Below, piece after piece: positions 54,868 through 63,836 of a DNA stretch of 64,000 bases. The stretch's first letter is position 1. Each line of letters begins with the position of its first letter. The stretch lies in the NCBI RefSeq assembly GCF_021559775.1, contig NZ_CP056047.1, positions 1,488,001 to 1,552,000 of the forward strand. The letters are read 5' to 3'. The translations under genes were made by a program, and so were the position numbers. The DNA is from Gillisella vitis. Lineage in GTDB: Bacteria > Pseudomonadota > Alphaproteobacteria > Rhizobiales > Rhizobiaceae. A model generated the notes under the pieces. It ran no database searches. It saw nothing but the letters and a program-made list of their open reading frames with translations, and was not told the DNA's origin.

Positions 54868-56103
54868 ATGATAATTCGGTGCATTGCGGCTGCATTGGCA
54901 GCCACTGTGGCCTTGCCGCTTGGCATGGCCAGCGCGACCGATCTGGAAGTGACCCATTGGTGGACTTCGGGGGGAGAGGCGGCTGCAGTCAAGGAGCTGG
55001 CAAAGGCTTTTGACGCGACCGGCAACAAATGGATCGACGGCGCTATCGCCGGATCGGGCGGCACCGCCCGGCCAATCATGATCAGCCGCATCACCGGTGG
55101 TGATCCGATGGGGGCGACTCAGTTCAACCATGGACGTCAGGCGCAGGAGCTGGTGGAGGCCGGTTTGATGCGTGATTTGACGGATGTGGCCACCAAGGGT
55201 CACTGGAAGGACGTGATCAAGCCCGCAAGCCTGCTGGATAGCTGCACCATTGACGGCAAGATCTATTGCGCGCCGGTCAATATTCATTCCTGGCAATGGC
55301 TCTGGCTATCCAATGCCGCCTTTAAGAAGGCCGGTGTCGAGACCCCGAAAAACTGGAATGAGTTTGTTGCCGCAGCACCTGCCCTGCAGAAGGCTGGCAT
55401 TCAACCGCTGGCACTCGGTGGTCAGCCGTGGCAGACTAGCGGGTTGTTCGATACCCTGCTGATTTCGCTTGGTGGCAAGGATCTTTATCTCAAGGTCTAC
55501 CAAGACAAGGACGAAGCGACGATCAGCGGTCCTGAATTCGCAGCTATTTTCAAGGCGGCGGATGATGCCCGTAAAATGTCGAAGGGCACCAATGTCCAGG
55601 ATTGGAACCAGGCCACCAATATGGTGATTACCGGCAAAGCTGGCGGCCAGATCATGGGCGATTGGGCGCAGGGTGAATTCCAACTGGCCGGACAGGTGGC
55701 GGGCAAGGATTATAGCTGCCTGCCGGGTCTTGGCCTTAACGGCTATCTGACAGCGGGCGGCGACGCTTTCTATTTCCCGCTGCTGAAGGACAAGGATAAG
55801 TCCAAGGCGCAGGAAGTCCTGGCCTCGACCATTGTCGATCCGAAAACCCAGGTGGCTTTCAACCTGAAGAAAGGCTCGCTGCCGATCCGCGGCGATGTGG
55901 ATCTGGGAACAGCCAATGACTGCATGAAGAAGGGTCTGGAAATTCTCGCCAAGGGCAATGTCTTGGCCAGTACCGACCAGCTGATGTCCGCGGATACGCA
56001 AAAGCAGAAGGAGGATCTGTTCTCCGAATTCTTTGCCAATCCATCGATGACACCTGAAGCGGCACAGAAACGCTTCGCCGATATCATCAGCGACGCGGAC
56101 TAA
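54868..56103 (+). CDS. ABC sugar-binding protein (SBP family 1)
   Basis: 411 residues with a signal peptide cut near MASATDLEV. Family 1 features are VTHWWTSGGEAAAVKELAKAFD, then Q-F-N-H-G-R, and the Trp-rich IHSWQWLWLSNAAFKKAG. It follows a strong GGGAGGAG ribosome site. Similar binding proteins take up oligosaccharides or glycosides; with a GH2 enzyme downstream, a beta-mannoside or related substrate is likely. First gene of the operon; 151 bases separate it from the permease. Confidence 0.92.
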   Translation: MIIRCIAAALAATVALPLGMASATDLEVTHWWTSGGEAAAVKELAKAFDATGNKWIDGAIAGSGGTARPIMISRITGGDPMGATQFNHGRQAQELVEAGLMRDLTDVATKGHWKDVIKPASLLDSCTIDGKIYCAPVNIHSWQWLWLSNAAFKKAGVETPKNWNEFVAAAPALQKAGIQPLALGGQPWQTSGLFDTLLISLGGKDLYLKVYQDKDEATISGPEFAAIFKAADDARKMSKGTNVQDWNQATNMVITGKAGGQIMGDWAQGEFQLAGQVAGKDYSCLPGLGLNGYLTAGGDAFYFPLLKDKDKSKAQEVLASTIVDPKTQVAFNLKKGSLPIRGDVDLGTANDCMKKGLEILAKGNVLASTDQLMSADTQKQKEDLFSEFFANPSMTPEAAQKRFADIISDAD

Positions 56104-56254
56104 GCCTTTTCGCTCCATCACTTTGTTTTTTATGGATTTTCTGGCGCAAAGCCATGGCGGATCACCCTTCGCCATGGCTTCCGGTTCCAAGGCCCCGCCA
56201 ACTGGCGTTTTCCAGCTGTCGAGAGGACGGGCGTGACCAGAGGAGGGTATTTCA

Positions 56255-57157
56255 ATGATGGCCACGGGCCAAACTAAAAGACCGGTTCGATTGTTTCGCA
56301 ATCTGAACGCCAAGATTGCCTCTATTCCCATGATCCTGGTTGCTGTCGTTATTTTTCTCGGCGGCAGCATCTGGACCGTGGTCTATTCCTTTACCAATTC
56401 CAAGCTTCTGCCCCGGCTGAATTTCGTTGGTCTTGATCAGTATGACCGACTGTGGTCTTCGGCGCGCTGGCTGATTTCGATCCAGAATCTGGCCGTCTAC
56501 GGCTTTTTCTCACTGATCTTCAGCTTGGTGATCGGCTTTCTGCTGGCAGCGCTGATGGATCAGAAGATCCGCTTCGAAAACCTGTTTCGAACGATTTTTC
56601 TCTATCCCTTTGCGCTGTCCTTCATTGTCACCGGTCTTGTCTGGCAATGGGTGCTGAACCCGGAATTTGGTGTGCAATCGGTGGTGCGCAGCATGGGCTT
56701 TACCAGCTTCACCTTCGATCCGCTCTATAATCCCCAACTGGTGATCTATGGCATTCTGATCGCGGGTCTGTGGCAAGGCACCGGGCTGGTGATGTGCCTG
56801 ATGCTGGCTGGCTTACGCGGTATAGATGAAGACATCTGGAAGGCATCACGGGTCGATGGCATTCCGACCTGGAAAACCTATCTGCTGATCATCATTCCGA
56901 TGATGCGCCCGGTGTTCATCACCACGCTTGTCATTATCACCAGCGGTATCGTCAAGGTCTATGACCTGGTGGTGGCGCAAACCAGCGGCGGCCCCGGCAT
57001 CGCGTCGGAAGTGCCTGCCAAATATGTTTATGACTATATGTTCCAGGCGCAGAACCTGGGGCAGGGCTTTGCCGCTTCAACGATGATGCTGTTGACTGTC
57101 GCCATCATCATTATTCCCTGGGCCTATCTGGAATTTGGAGGGCGCAAACGTGGCTGA
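56255..57157 (+). CDS. ABC sugar permease 1 (MalF-like)
   Basis: 300 residues, ATG 56255 behind AGGAGG. Six membrane helices, with the EAA-type loop in the fourth quarter: DIWKASRVDGIPTWKTYLLIIIP. It works with the downstream MalG-like permease in the importer. The stop overlaps the next start by eight bases. Confidence 0.92.
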   Translation: MMATGQTKRPVRLFRNLNAKIASIPMILVAVVIFLGGSIWTVVYSFTNSKLLPRLNFVGLDQYDRLWSSARWLISIQNLAVYGFFSLIFSLVIGFLLAALMDQKIRFENLFRTIFLYPFALSFIVTGLVWQWVLNPEFGVQSVVRSMGFTSFTFDPLYNPQLVIYGILIAGLWQGTGLVMCLMLAGLRGIDEDIWKASRVDGIPTWKTYLLIIIPMMRPVFITTLVIITSGIVKVYDLVVAQTSGGPGIASEVPAKYVYDYMFQAQNLGQGFAASTMMLLTVAIIIIPWAYLEFGGRKRG

Positions 57158-58094
57158 CCATTCCGCTCTCAATACCTCGGCTTCAGCCGTGCGTCCTGTG
57201 GTATCGCGCCTTGGTGAAGGGCCTACGGGTGCCAAGCCAAAGCCCATGCTGTCGCGCCGTAATATCATGCTCTACGGCATCCTGTTCGTGGCCGCCGCCT
57301 ATTACCTGCTGCCGCTTTACGTGATGGTCGTCACCTCGCTGAAGGGCATGCCCGAAATTCGGATGGGCAATATCTTCTCGCCGCCGATGGAAATTACCTT
57401 CGAGCCCTGGGTGAAAGCCTGGAGCCAAGCCTGTACCGGGCTGAATTGCGATGGCCTGTCGCGGGGGTTTTGGAACTCCGTGCGCATCATGGTGCCTTCG
57501 ACCGTGGTGTCGATCGCCATTGCCTCCGTCAGCGGCTATGCGTTGGCCAACTGGCGCTTCAAGGGGGCGGAACTTTTCTTCTCCATTCTGGTGATCGGCG
57601 CGTTCATTCCCTATCAGGTGATGATCTATCCGATTGTCATCGTGCTGCGCGAAATCGGTCTCTATGGCAGCCTGACCGGCTTGATCATCGTCCATACGAT
57701 TTTCGGCATGCCGATCCTGACGCTGCTGTTTCGCAATTACTTCGCCTCGCTGCCGGAGGAGTTGTTTAAGGCAGCCAGGATCGATGGGGCAGGGTTCTGG
57801 CAGATCTATCTGCGGATCATGCTGCCGATGTCGCTGCCGATCTTCGTCGTGGCGATGATCCTGCAAGTGACAGGTATCTGGAACGACTTCCTGTTCGGCG
57901 TCGTCTTCACCCGCCCGGAATATTACCCGATGACGGTGCAGCTCAACAATATCGTCAATTCGGTTCAGGGCGTGAAGGAATACAACGTCAACATGGCCGC
58001 AACGATTTTAACCGGCGCTGTGCCGCTGTTTATCTATTTTGTCTCCGGACGCCTGTTCGTGCGTGGCATCGCCGCGGGCGCCGTGAAGGGATAA
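57150..58094 (+). CDS. ABC sugar permease 2 (MalG-like)
   Basis: 314 residues from GTG 57150, behind GGAGGG, overlapping the first permease. A 45-residue N-terminal extension rich in Ser/Pro precedes six membrane helices. The EAA loop reads ELFKAARIDGAGFWQIYLRIMLP. Its stop shares a base with the ATPase start (TAATG), so all transport subunits are coupled. Confidence 0.92.
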   Translation: MADHSALNTSASAVRPVVSRLGEGPTGAKPKPMLSRRNIMLYGILFVAAAYYLLPLYVMVVTSLKGMPEIRMGNIFSPPMEITFEPWVKAWSQACTGLNCDGLSRGFWNSVRIMVPSTVVSIAIASVSGYALANWRFKGAELFFSILVIGAFIPYQVMIYPIVIVLREIGLYGSLTGLIIVHTIFGMPILTLLFRNYFASLPEELFKAARIDGAGFWQIYLRIMLPMSLPIFVVAMILQVTGIWNDFLFGVVFTRPEYYPMTVQLNNIVNSVQGVKEYNVNMAATILTGAVPLFIYFVSGRLFVRGIAAGAVKG

Positions 58095-59191
58095 TGCCGA
58101 TGAATACAAGTGTTTCCATACGCGATCTCTCGCTCAATTTCGGCGCCGTCACGGTGCTGAAGGATCTCAATCTCGATATTGCCGATGGCGAGTTTCTGGT
58201 GCTGCTGGGATCGTCCGGCTGTGGCAAATCCACGTTGCTCAATTGCATAGCCGGGCTTCTCGATGTCTCCGAAGGGCAGATCTTCATCAAGGACAAGAAC
58301 GTCACCTGGGAAGAACCCAAGGATCGCGGCATCGGCATGGTGTTTCAGTCCTATGCGCTGTATCCGCAGATGACCGTGGAGAAAAACCTGTCCTTTGGCT
58401 TGCAGGTGGCGAAAATGCCCAAGACCGAAATCGACAAGCGGGTGGCGCGCGCCGCCGAAATCCTGCAAATCGGTCCGCTGTTGAAGCGCAAGCCAGCCGA
58501 GCTTTCCGGTGGCCAGCGACAGCGCGTGGCCATTGGCCGGGCGCTGGTGCGCGATGTCGATGTCTTCCTGTTTGACGAACCGCTGTCCAATCTTGATGCC
58601 AAGCTGCGCGCCGAACTCCGCGTTGAGATCAAGCGGCTGCATCAATCGCTGAGAAACACGATGATCTACGTCACCCATGACCAGATCGAGGCACTGACGC
58701 TGGCTGACCGGATCGCCATCATGAAAAGCGGTGTCATCCAACAGCTGGACGATCCGATGACCATCTATAACCGGCCGAAAAACCTGTTCGTGGCTGGCTT
58801 CATCGGCTCGCCGTCGATGAATTTCTTCAAGGGCGAATTGCGCGAAAAGAATGGCGCTGTGGTGTTTCATTCCGGCGGCGTCGATTTCGGCCTGACCGGC
58901 TACCAGGCCGATAGCACGCTCCTGCCCGGACGAAAGGTCGTGCTCGGTGCCCGTCCCGAACACATTGCCGTGGACGGCGATATCGGTCCGGGCGAGGAGG
59001 CGCACCCGGCCCTCGTTGATATTGAGGAGCCAATGGGCGCCGATAACCTCCTCTGGCTGAAGCTGGCGGGCCAGGTGCTGTCGGTGCGCATTGCTGGCAC
59101 TAGGCGCTACCGGCCCGGCAGCGAGGTCAAACTCGCCTTCGACATGTCCGTCGCATCGATTTTCGACGCCGAGACGGAAATGCGTCTCTGA
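58094..59191 (+). CDS. ABC sugar-import ATPase (MalK/UgpC-like)
   Basis: 365 residues. Walker A GSSGCGKST (about 38-46), signature LSGGQRQRVAIGRA, Walker B VFLFDEPLSNLD and the H-loop YVTHDQIEAL are complete. The C-terminal TOBE regulatory domain (about 240-360, GARPEHIAVDG) marks the CUT1 carbohydrate subgroup. It energises the importer encoded upstream. Confidence 0.96.
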   Translation: MPMNTSVSIRDLSLNFGAVTVLKDLNLDIADGEFLVLLGSSGCGKSTLLNCIAGLLDVSEGQIFIKDKNVTWEEPKDRGIGMVFQSYALYPQMTVEKNLSFGLQVAKMPKTEIDKRVARAAEILQIGPLLKRKPAELSGGQRQRVAIGRALVRDVDVFLFDEPLSNLDAKLRAELRVEIKRLHQSLRNTMIYVTHDQIEALTLADRIAIMKSGVIQQLDDPMTIYNRPKNLFVAGFIGSPSMNFFKGELREKNGAVVFHSGGVDFGLTGYQADSTLLPGRKVVLGARPEHIAVDGDIGPGEEAHPALVDIEEPMGADNLLWLKLAGQVLSVRIAGTRRYRPGSEVKLAFDMSVASIFDAETEMRL

Positions 59192-59243
59192 CACCCCTAT
59201 CCAGAGGAGCGGTATCATCCGCTCCGCAGTTATCGAGGTGACC

Positions 59244-61691
59244 ATGACCGATATCCACGACCTTGCCGGCCCCTGGCAGCTTTCCACCGTAAACGGTGAA
59301 CACGCCTGCACCATCACCTTGCCCGGCGATGTGCATAGCGCGCTGCATGCGGCAGGCATGATTGCCGATCCTTATTTCGCCAGGAATGAAGAACAGGTGC
59401 AATGGGTGGCCGAAAGCGATTGGGTGCTGGTGCGCAGCTTCCATCTCGATGTGGCCGATGCGGACTGGTATCTGGATATAGACAATCTCGACACCGTTGC
59501 CATGGTGTTCATCAATGACATCCCGGTGCTGTCTGCCGACAATTGCTTCCGCCGCTACCGTCCAGACGTCAGCGCCGCCCTTCAACCGGGCGAAAATACT
59601 ATTCGCATCGTCATCCATTCCAGCATCAAGGCAGGGGCCGAGCGGCAGGCGCGCCAGCCCTTCTACGTGCCTTACCATCCCGGCAATTCGCCGATTCCGC
59701 ACGGTAACATGCTGCGCAAGCCACAATGCCATTTCGGCTGGGACTGGAATATCGCCATCGCGCCGCTTGGCGTCTATGGGACAATCGCCATCCGCAAACT
59801 GGACCCGGCGCGAATCGAGCATGTCGAAACCAGCCAGCTGCACCATGCCGATGGCCGGGTGGAGCTGACGGTCAAGGCAACGATCTTTGCCAAGACCCCA
59901 TCGGTGGTGCCGGTGCATTTCCAGCTGGAGGACGAGCGGCTGCGGCTGGACTGCGGCGTCAATGCCGGGGAAACGGTCATTACCCATGTGTTCGAGATTG
60001 AACAGCCGAAACTGTGGTGGCCAGCGGGCAGCGGCGAACAGGCGCTTTACACCTTAAGCGTAGATGTGCCGGGCGATACAGTCGAAAAGCTGATCGGCCT
60101 GCGGGTCATCGAACTGCTTACTGATGCGGATGAGGCGGGCAGCCGGTTTGCATTCAAGGTCAATGGTCGGGAGATCTTCTGCCGGGGCGCCAACTGGATT
60201 CCCGCCGATGCGCTGTTTTCGCGTTCGTCGCTTCAAAAAACCAAGGGCTTGCTGGACTCGGCGGTCGCGGCCCATATGAACATGATCCGTGTCTGGGGTG
60301 GCGGTTTTTACGAGGCCGACTGGTTCTATGATCTGTGTGACCGTTTGGGCCTGCTGGTCTGGCAGGACTTCATGTTTGCCTGCAATCTCTATCCCTGTAC
60401 CGATGATTTCCTCGATAATGTCGCAGCTGAAGTCGATTATCAGGTTCGTCGCCTGCAATCGCATCCGTCCATTGCGCTCTGGTGCGGCGACAACGAATTG
60501 ATGGGGGCGCTGACCTGGTTTGACGAAAGCCGCGATAATCGTGACCGCTATCTGGTTGCCTATGACCGGCTAAACCGGGTGATCGAGCAGGGGGTCAAAA
60601 AGACCTTTCCGCAAGCCATCTGGTGGCCCTCCAGCCCGGCCTCCGGCTATCTCGACTATGGCGATGCCTGGCACGCCGATGGCTCCGGCGATATGCATTA
60701 CTGGTCCGTCTGGCACGAGAACAAGAGCTTTGACAATTACCGCAGCGTCAAGCCGCGCTTCTGCTCGGAATTCGGGTTCCAGTCCTATACGTCACTGCCG
60801 GTCATCGAGAGCTTTGCCGAGGCAAAGGACATGAACATCGCCTCGCCGGTCATCGAGCTGCACCAGAAAAACGCTGGCGGCAATGAGCGGATCGCAGGCA
60901 CGATGTTTCGCTATTTCCGCTTCCCGAAAGATTTCGCCAATTTCGTCTATCTCAGCCAGATCCAGCAGGGCTTGGCGATCAAGACCGCAGTGGACTATTG
61001 GCGCTCGCTGAAACCGCATTGCATGGGTACGCTGTATTGGCAGCTCAACGATACCTGGCCTGTCGCCTCCTGGGCGAGCCTGGATTATGGCGGGCGGTGG
61101 AAGGCCATGCATTATATGGTCAAGCGCTTCTTCCAGCCGGTGGCCATTGCCGCCATCCCGGATGAAACGGGCAAGCGACTGCAGTTCTCCATGGTCAATG
61201 ACACGGCTGACAGTGTCGATATCGATTTGACCGTGTTTGCGCTGACATTGTCTGGTGAGCGCCGGACACTGATGACGGCAAGCGGATCATGTTCACCTGA
61301 CCGGGCAGAGATTTTGAGTTCCATTGAACTATCAGATGTCCCAGGTAATGGACTGATAATATGGGATTTCAAGGCATCCAATGGCATGAAAGGCGAGGGC
61401 CATTTTGTGTCAGGCGGCGCTTACAAAAGCCTGGAACTGGAACCATCGGGTCTTGAGCTAAAGGCCATGCCACAGGCCGATGGTTCTTTCGAATTGACGG
61501 TCACGGCCTCCGGTCTTGCGCTGTTCGTGATGATCGAAAGCCGCCTCGACGGGAGCTACAGCGACAACGCCTTCGATCTGACCGCCGGTGAAAGCCGCCG
61601 TGTGACCTTCACCCCGGCTACACCGCTGCGGCCGGGCGACGTGCCTGATTTCACCCTTTACGATCTCTATTCCTGCCAGAACACACATTAA
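59244..61691 (+). CDS. GH2 beta-mannosidase-like glycosidase
   Basis: 815 residues from ATG 59244 (MTDIHDLAGPWQLSTVNGEHACTITLPGDVHSAL), which follows GAGGTG. The frame is open upstream into the ATPase gene, but that part is antisense-like. The jelly-roll domain ends near W-F-G-W-D-W-N; the TIM barrel contains IRVWGGGFYE, the acid/base Glu418 in WCGDNE and the nucleophile Glu509 in CSEFGFQ. This arrangement is that of GH2 beta-mannosidases. No signal peptide, so it hydrolyses imported glycosides in the cytoplasm. Confidence 0.9.
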   Translation: MTDIHDLAGPWQLSTVNGEHACTITLPGDVHSALHAAGMIADPYFARNEEQVQWVAESDWVLVRSFHLDVADADWYLDIDNLDTVAMVFINDIPVLSADNCFRRYRPDVSAALQPGENTIRIVIHSSIKAGAERQARQPFYVPYHPGNSPIPHGNMLRKPQCHFGWDWNIAIAPLGVYGTIAIRKLDPARIEHVETSQLHHADGRVELTVKATIFAKTPSVVPVHFQLEDERLRLDCGVNAGETVITHVFEIEQPKLWWPAGSGEQALYTLSVDVPGDTVEKLIGLRVIELLTDADEAGSRFAFKVNGREIFCRGANWIPADALFSRSSLQKTKGLLDSAVAAHMNMIRVWGGGFYEADWFYDLCDRLGLLVWQDFMFACNLYPCTDDFLDNVAAEVDYQVRRLQSHPSIALWCGDNELMGALTWFDESRDNRDRYLVAYDRLNRVIEQGVKKTFPQAIWWPSSPASGYLDYGDAWHADGSGDMHYWSVWHENKSFDNYRSVKPRFCSEFGFQSYTSLPVIESFAEAKDMNIASPVIELHQKNAGGNERIAGTMFRYFRFPKDFANFVYLSQIQQGLAIKTAVDYWRSLKPHCMGTLYWQLNDTWPVASWASLDYGGRWKAMHYMVKRFFQPVAIAAIPDETGKRLQFSMVNDTADSVDIDLTVFALTLSGERRTLMTASGSCSPDRAEILSSIELSDVPGNGLIIWDFKASNGMKGEGHFVSGGAYKSLELEPSGLELKAMPQADGSFELTVTASGLALFVMIESRLDGSYSDNAFDLTAGESRRVTFTPATPLRPGDVPDFTLYDLYSCQNTH

Positions 61692-61755
61692 TCCATCACA
61701 AACCGACAATCCGCGTCATGGGAGGCGCGGCCAATTTTTTCAGGAGGAAATGACC

Positions 61756-62517
61756 ATGACCGATCTCGGTTTTCAGCTTTACAGCGCCCGCAATTTCCAG
61801 CCATTTTCCGCTATCCTTCCGAAGTTGAAGGCAGCAGGCTATACCCATGTCGAGGGCTATGGCGCGATGTATGCCAGCGCCGATGATGCGGCACTGAAAG
61901 CGTTGCGCGACGATCTCGACGCCAATGACCTGACCATGCCGACCGGCCATTTCGGCCTGGACCTGTTGGAAAGCGATCCGGCCAAGGCGCTCTCTATTGC
62001 CAAGACCTTGGGCGTCAAGGCGGTCTATTGCCCTCATCTCGTTGCGGACCTGCGTCCAACGGATGCAGCGGGCTGGTTTGCTTTTGGTCAAAGGCTGGAA
62101 AAGGCAGGCAAGCCTTTCGTCGATGCCGGGCTGCTGTTCGGCTGGCACAATCATGATTTCGAATTTGCGGTACTTCCCGACGGTTCAACACCGCAGGAGC
62201 AGATTTTTGCCGGTGGTCCGAGCCTGACCTGGGAAGCCGATCTCGCCTGGGTGGTGCGTGGCCATGCCGATCCCGTCGCCTGGATCGAGAGCTATGGCAA
62301 GCGGATCACCGCCGTGCATGTCAAGGACATCGCGCCCGCAGGTGAAAACAAGGATGAAGACGGCTGGGCTGATGTTGGCCACGGCACGGTCGATTGGAAG
62401 GGTCTGGTGGCCGCTCTGGAGCGCTATAACGTCCAATATTACGTGGTCGAGCATGACAATCCGAATGATATCGACAGATTGATCACTCGGTCTATTTCCT
62501 CCTTTAATTCATTTTAA
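61756..62517 (+). CDS. Sugar-phosphate isomerase/epimerase (xylose isomerase-like TIM barrel)
   Basis: 253 residues from ATG 61756, eight bases after AGGAGG; ATG 61750 is an alternative. The AP_endonuc_2/xylose-isomerase-like fold shows in DLGFQLYSARNF, FGWHNHDFEF, LTWEADLAWV, VHVKDIAPAGENKDEDGWADVGHGTVDW and EHDNP. The conserved Glu, Asp and His residues form the metal site of this family. It probably converts the keto sugar made by the neighbouring dehydrogenase or vice versa. Confidence 0.88.
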   Translation: MTDLGFQLYSARNFQPFSAILPKLKAAGYTHVEGYGAMYASADDAALKALRDDLDANDLTMPTGHFGLDLLESDPAKALSIAKTLGVKAVYCPHLVADLRPTDAAGWFAFGQRLEKAGKPFVDAGLLFGWHNHDFEFAVLPDGSTPQEQIFAGGPSLTWEADLAWVVRGHADPVAWIESYGKRITAVHVKDIAPAGENKDEDGWADVGHGTVDWKGLVAALERYNVQYYVVEHDNPNDIDRLITRSISSFNSF

Positions 62518-62544
62518 ATCAGTTACTTGTCAGGATAACCTAAG

Positions 62545-63678
62545 ATGACACGTGAACTTAATGTCGGCATTATCGGATGCGGCAATATTTCCTCGGCCTA
62601 TTTCACTCTTGCACCACTGTTCAAGGGCATCACGGTGGTGGCCTGCGCCGATATCAACATGAATGCAGCGGAGCTGCGCGCCGAGGAATTCGGCGTCAAG
62701 GCCCAGACGGTGGACGAGCTGCTGGCCAATCCGGATGTGGATGTGGTGGTCAACCTCACCATTCCGGCGGTGCATTATGCCGTTTCCAAACAGATCCTCG
62801 AAGCGGGCAAGCATGTCTATTCGGAAAAGCCGCTGGTGCTCAGCCTGGAAGAGGGGGAAAGCCTGCGGCGGATCGCCAAAGACAAGGGTCTGTCGGTCGG
62901 CTGCGCGCCTGACACCTTTCTGGGCGGCGCGCATCAGCTGGCGCGCAAGCATATCGATGAAGGCGGTATTGGCCGCGTTACATCCGGCACCTGCCATGTG
63001 ATGGGCCCCGGCATGGAAATGTGGCACCCGAACCCGGATTTCTTCTTCCTGCCGGGCGGCGGTCCGATCCTCGATCTCGGGCCTTATTACATTGCCAACC
63101 TGATCAACCTGATCGGCCCGGTCAAACGGGTCGGGGCGCTGACCTCGATGGCCAGTGAGACCCGCACCATTACCAGCGAGCCACGCAATGGCGAGGTGAT
63201 CCCGGTCAAGACACCAACCAACATTCACGCCCTGCTGGAATTCGTCAATGGCGCGACCATCACCCTTTCAGCCAGTTGGGATGTCTGGTGCCATCGCCAT
63301 GCCAATATGGAGCTTTATGGTACGGAAGGGTCGTTGTTCGTCCCCGATCCGAATTTCTTCGGTGGCGCGGTGGAAGCCACGGGCCGCAACAAGGAGGTCA
63401 AGCCGCTGGAGGAATGGGACCATCCGTTCGGCATCAACAACCAGGAAAGCGCCCAAGGACCGCGCGCCAACTATCGCACAGCCGGTCTTGCCGACATGGC
63501 CCTGGCGATCATTGAGGGACGCGATGCGCGTTGCTCGCTGGACCGGGTTTTGCATGGGGTGGATGTGATGACAGCCATTCTGAAATCCGGAGAGACAGGC
63601 GAATTCGTCTCGCTCTCCACCACCTGTACCCAACCGGCGGCTCTTGGCGTAGAAGAGGCAAGGGCCTTGCTTCGGTAA
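62545..63678 (+). CDS. Gfo/Idh/MocA-family sugar oxidoreductase
   Basis: 377 residues starting MTRELNVGIIGCGNISSAYF, the NAD(P)-binding GxGxxS-type motif. The family sequence SEKPLVLS (EKP near 91-93) and the C-terminal G-P-Y-Y-I-A-N-L-I segment (the His/Asp-type catalytic region) are present. Works on the sugar ring with NAD(P). Follows the isomerase by 27 bases and precedes an aldo/keto reductase, so the three form a sugar-conversion unit. Confidence 0.9.
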   Translation: MTRELNVGIIGCGNISSAYFTLAPLFKGITVVACADINMNAAELRAEEFGVKAQTVDELLANPDVDVVVNLTIPAVHYAVSKQILEAGKHVYSEKPLVLSLEEGESLRRIAKDKGLSVGCAPDTFLGGAHQLARKHIDEGGIGRVTSGTCHVMGPGMEMWHPNPDFFFLPGGGPILDLGPYYIANLINLIGPVKRVGALTSMASETRTITSEPRNGEVIPVKTPTNIHALLEFVNGATITLSASWDVWCHRHANMELYGTEGSLFVPDPNFFGGAVEATGRNKEVKPLEEWDHPFGINNQESAQGPRANYRTAGLADMALAIIEGRDARCSLDRVLHGVDVMTAILKSGETGEFVSLSTTCTQPAALGVEEARALLR

Positions 63679-63687
63679 GGCGCACGA

Positions 63688-63790
63688 GAGCATTTCCAGC
63701 CAAAGTGTATCGCGGTTTGGCGTTCGGAAATGCGTGAAAACAAAGAGCTAGAGCATCTCCGCGATTCAACGAAACGCGGAAATGCTCTAG
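63688..63790. repeat. Rhizobial mosaic intergenic repeat
   Basis: Begins GAGCATTTCCAGCCAAAGTG, passes through TCGGAAATGCGTGAAAACAA and ends in an inverted pair, TAGAGCAT-TCCGCG and CGCGGA-ATGCTCTA (63749-63790). This element type is scattered across Rhizobiaceae genomes. It interrupts the carbohydrate operon. Confidence 0.75.
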
Positions 63791-63792
63791 AC

Positions 63793-63823
63793 AAAGGCGG
63801 CGGCGTAATGCCGTCGCCCTTTT
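63793..63823 (+). terminator. Possible attenuator hairpin
   Basis: Stem of AAAGGCGGCGGC paired with GCCGTCGCCCTTT around a short loop, followed by four T. It may reduce read-through into the aldo/keto reductase gene. Confidence 0.4.
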
Positions 63824-63836
63824 CAAGGAGTACATC

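Noticed and set aside
58034..59359. 441-residue minus-strand frame opposite the ABC ATPase gene
   Set aside because: Antisense to an intact MalK-type ATPase with all motifs present.
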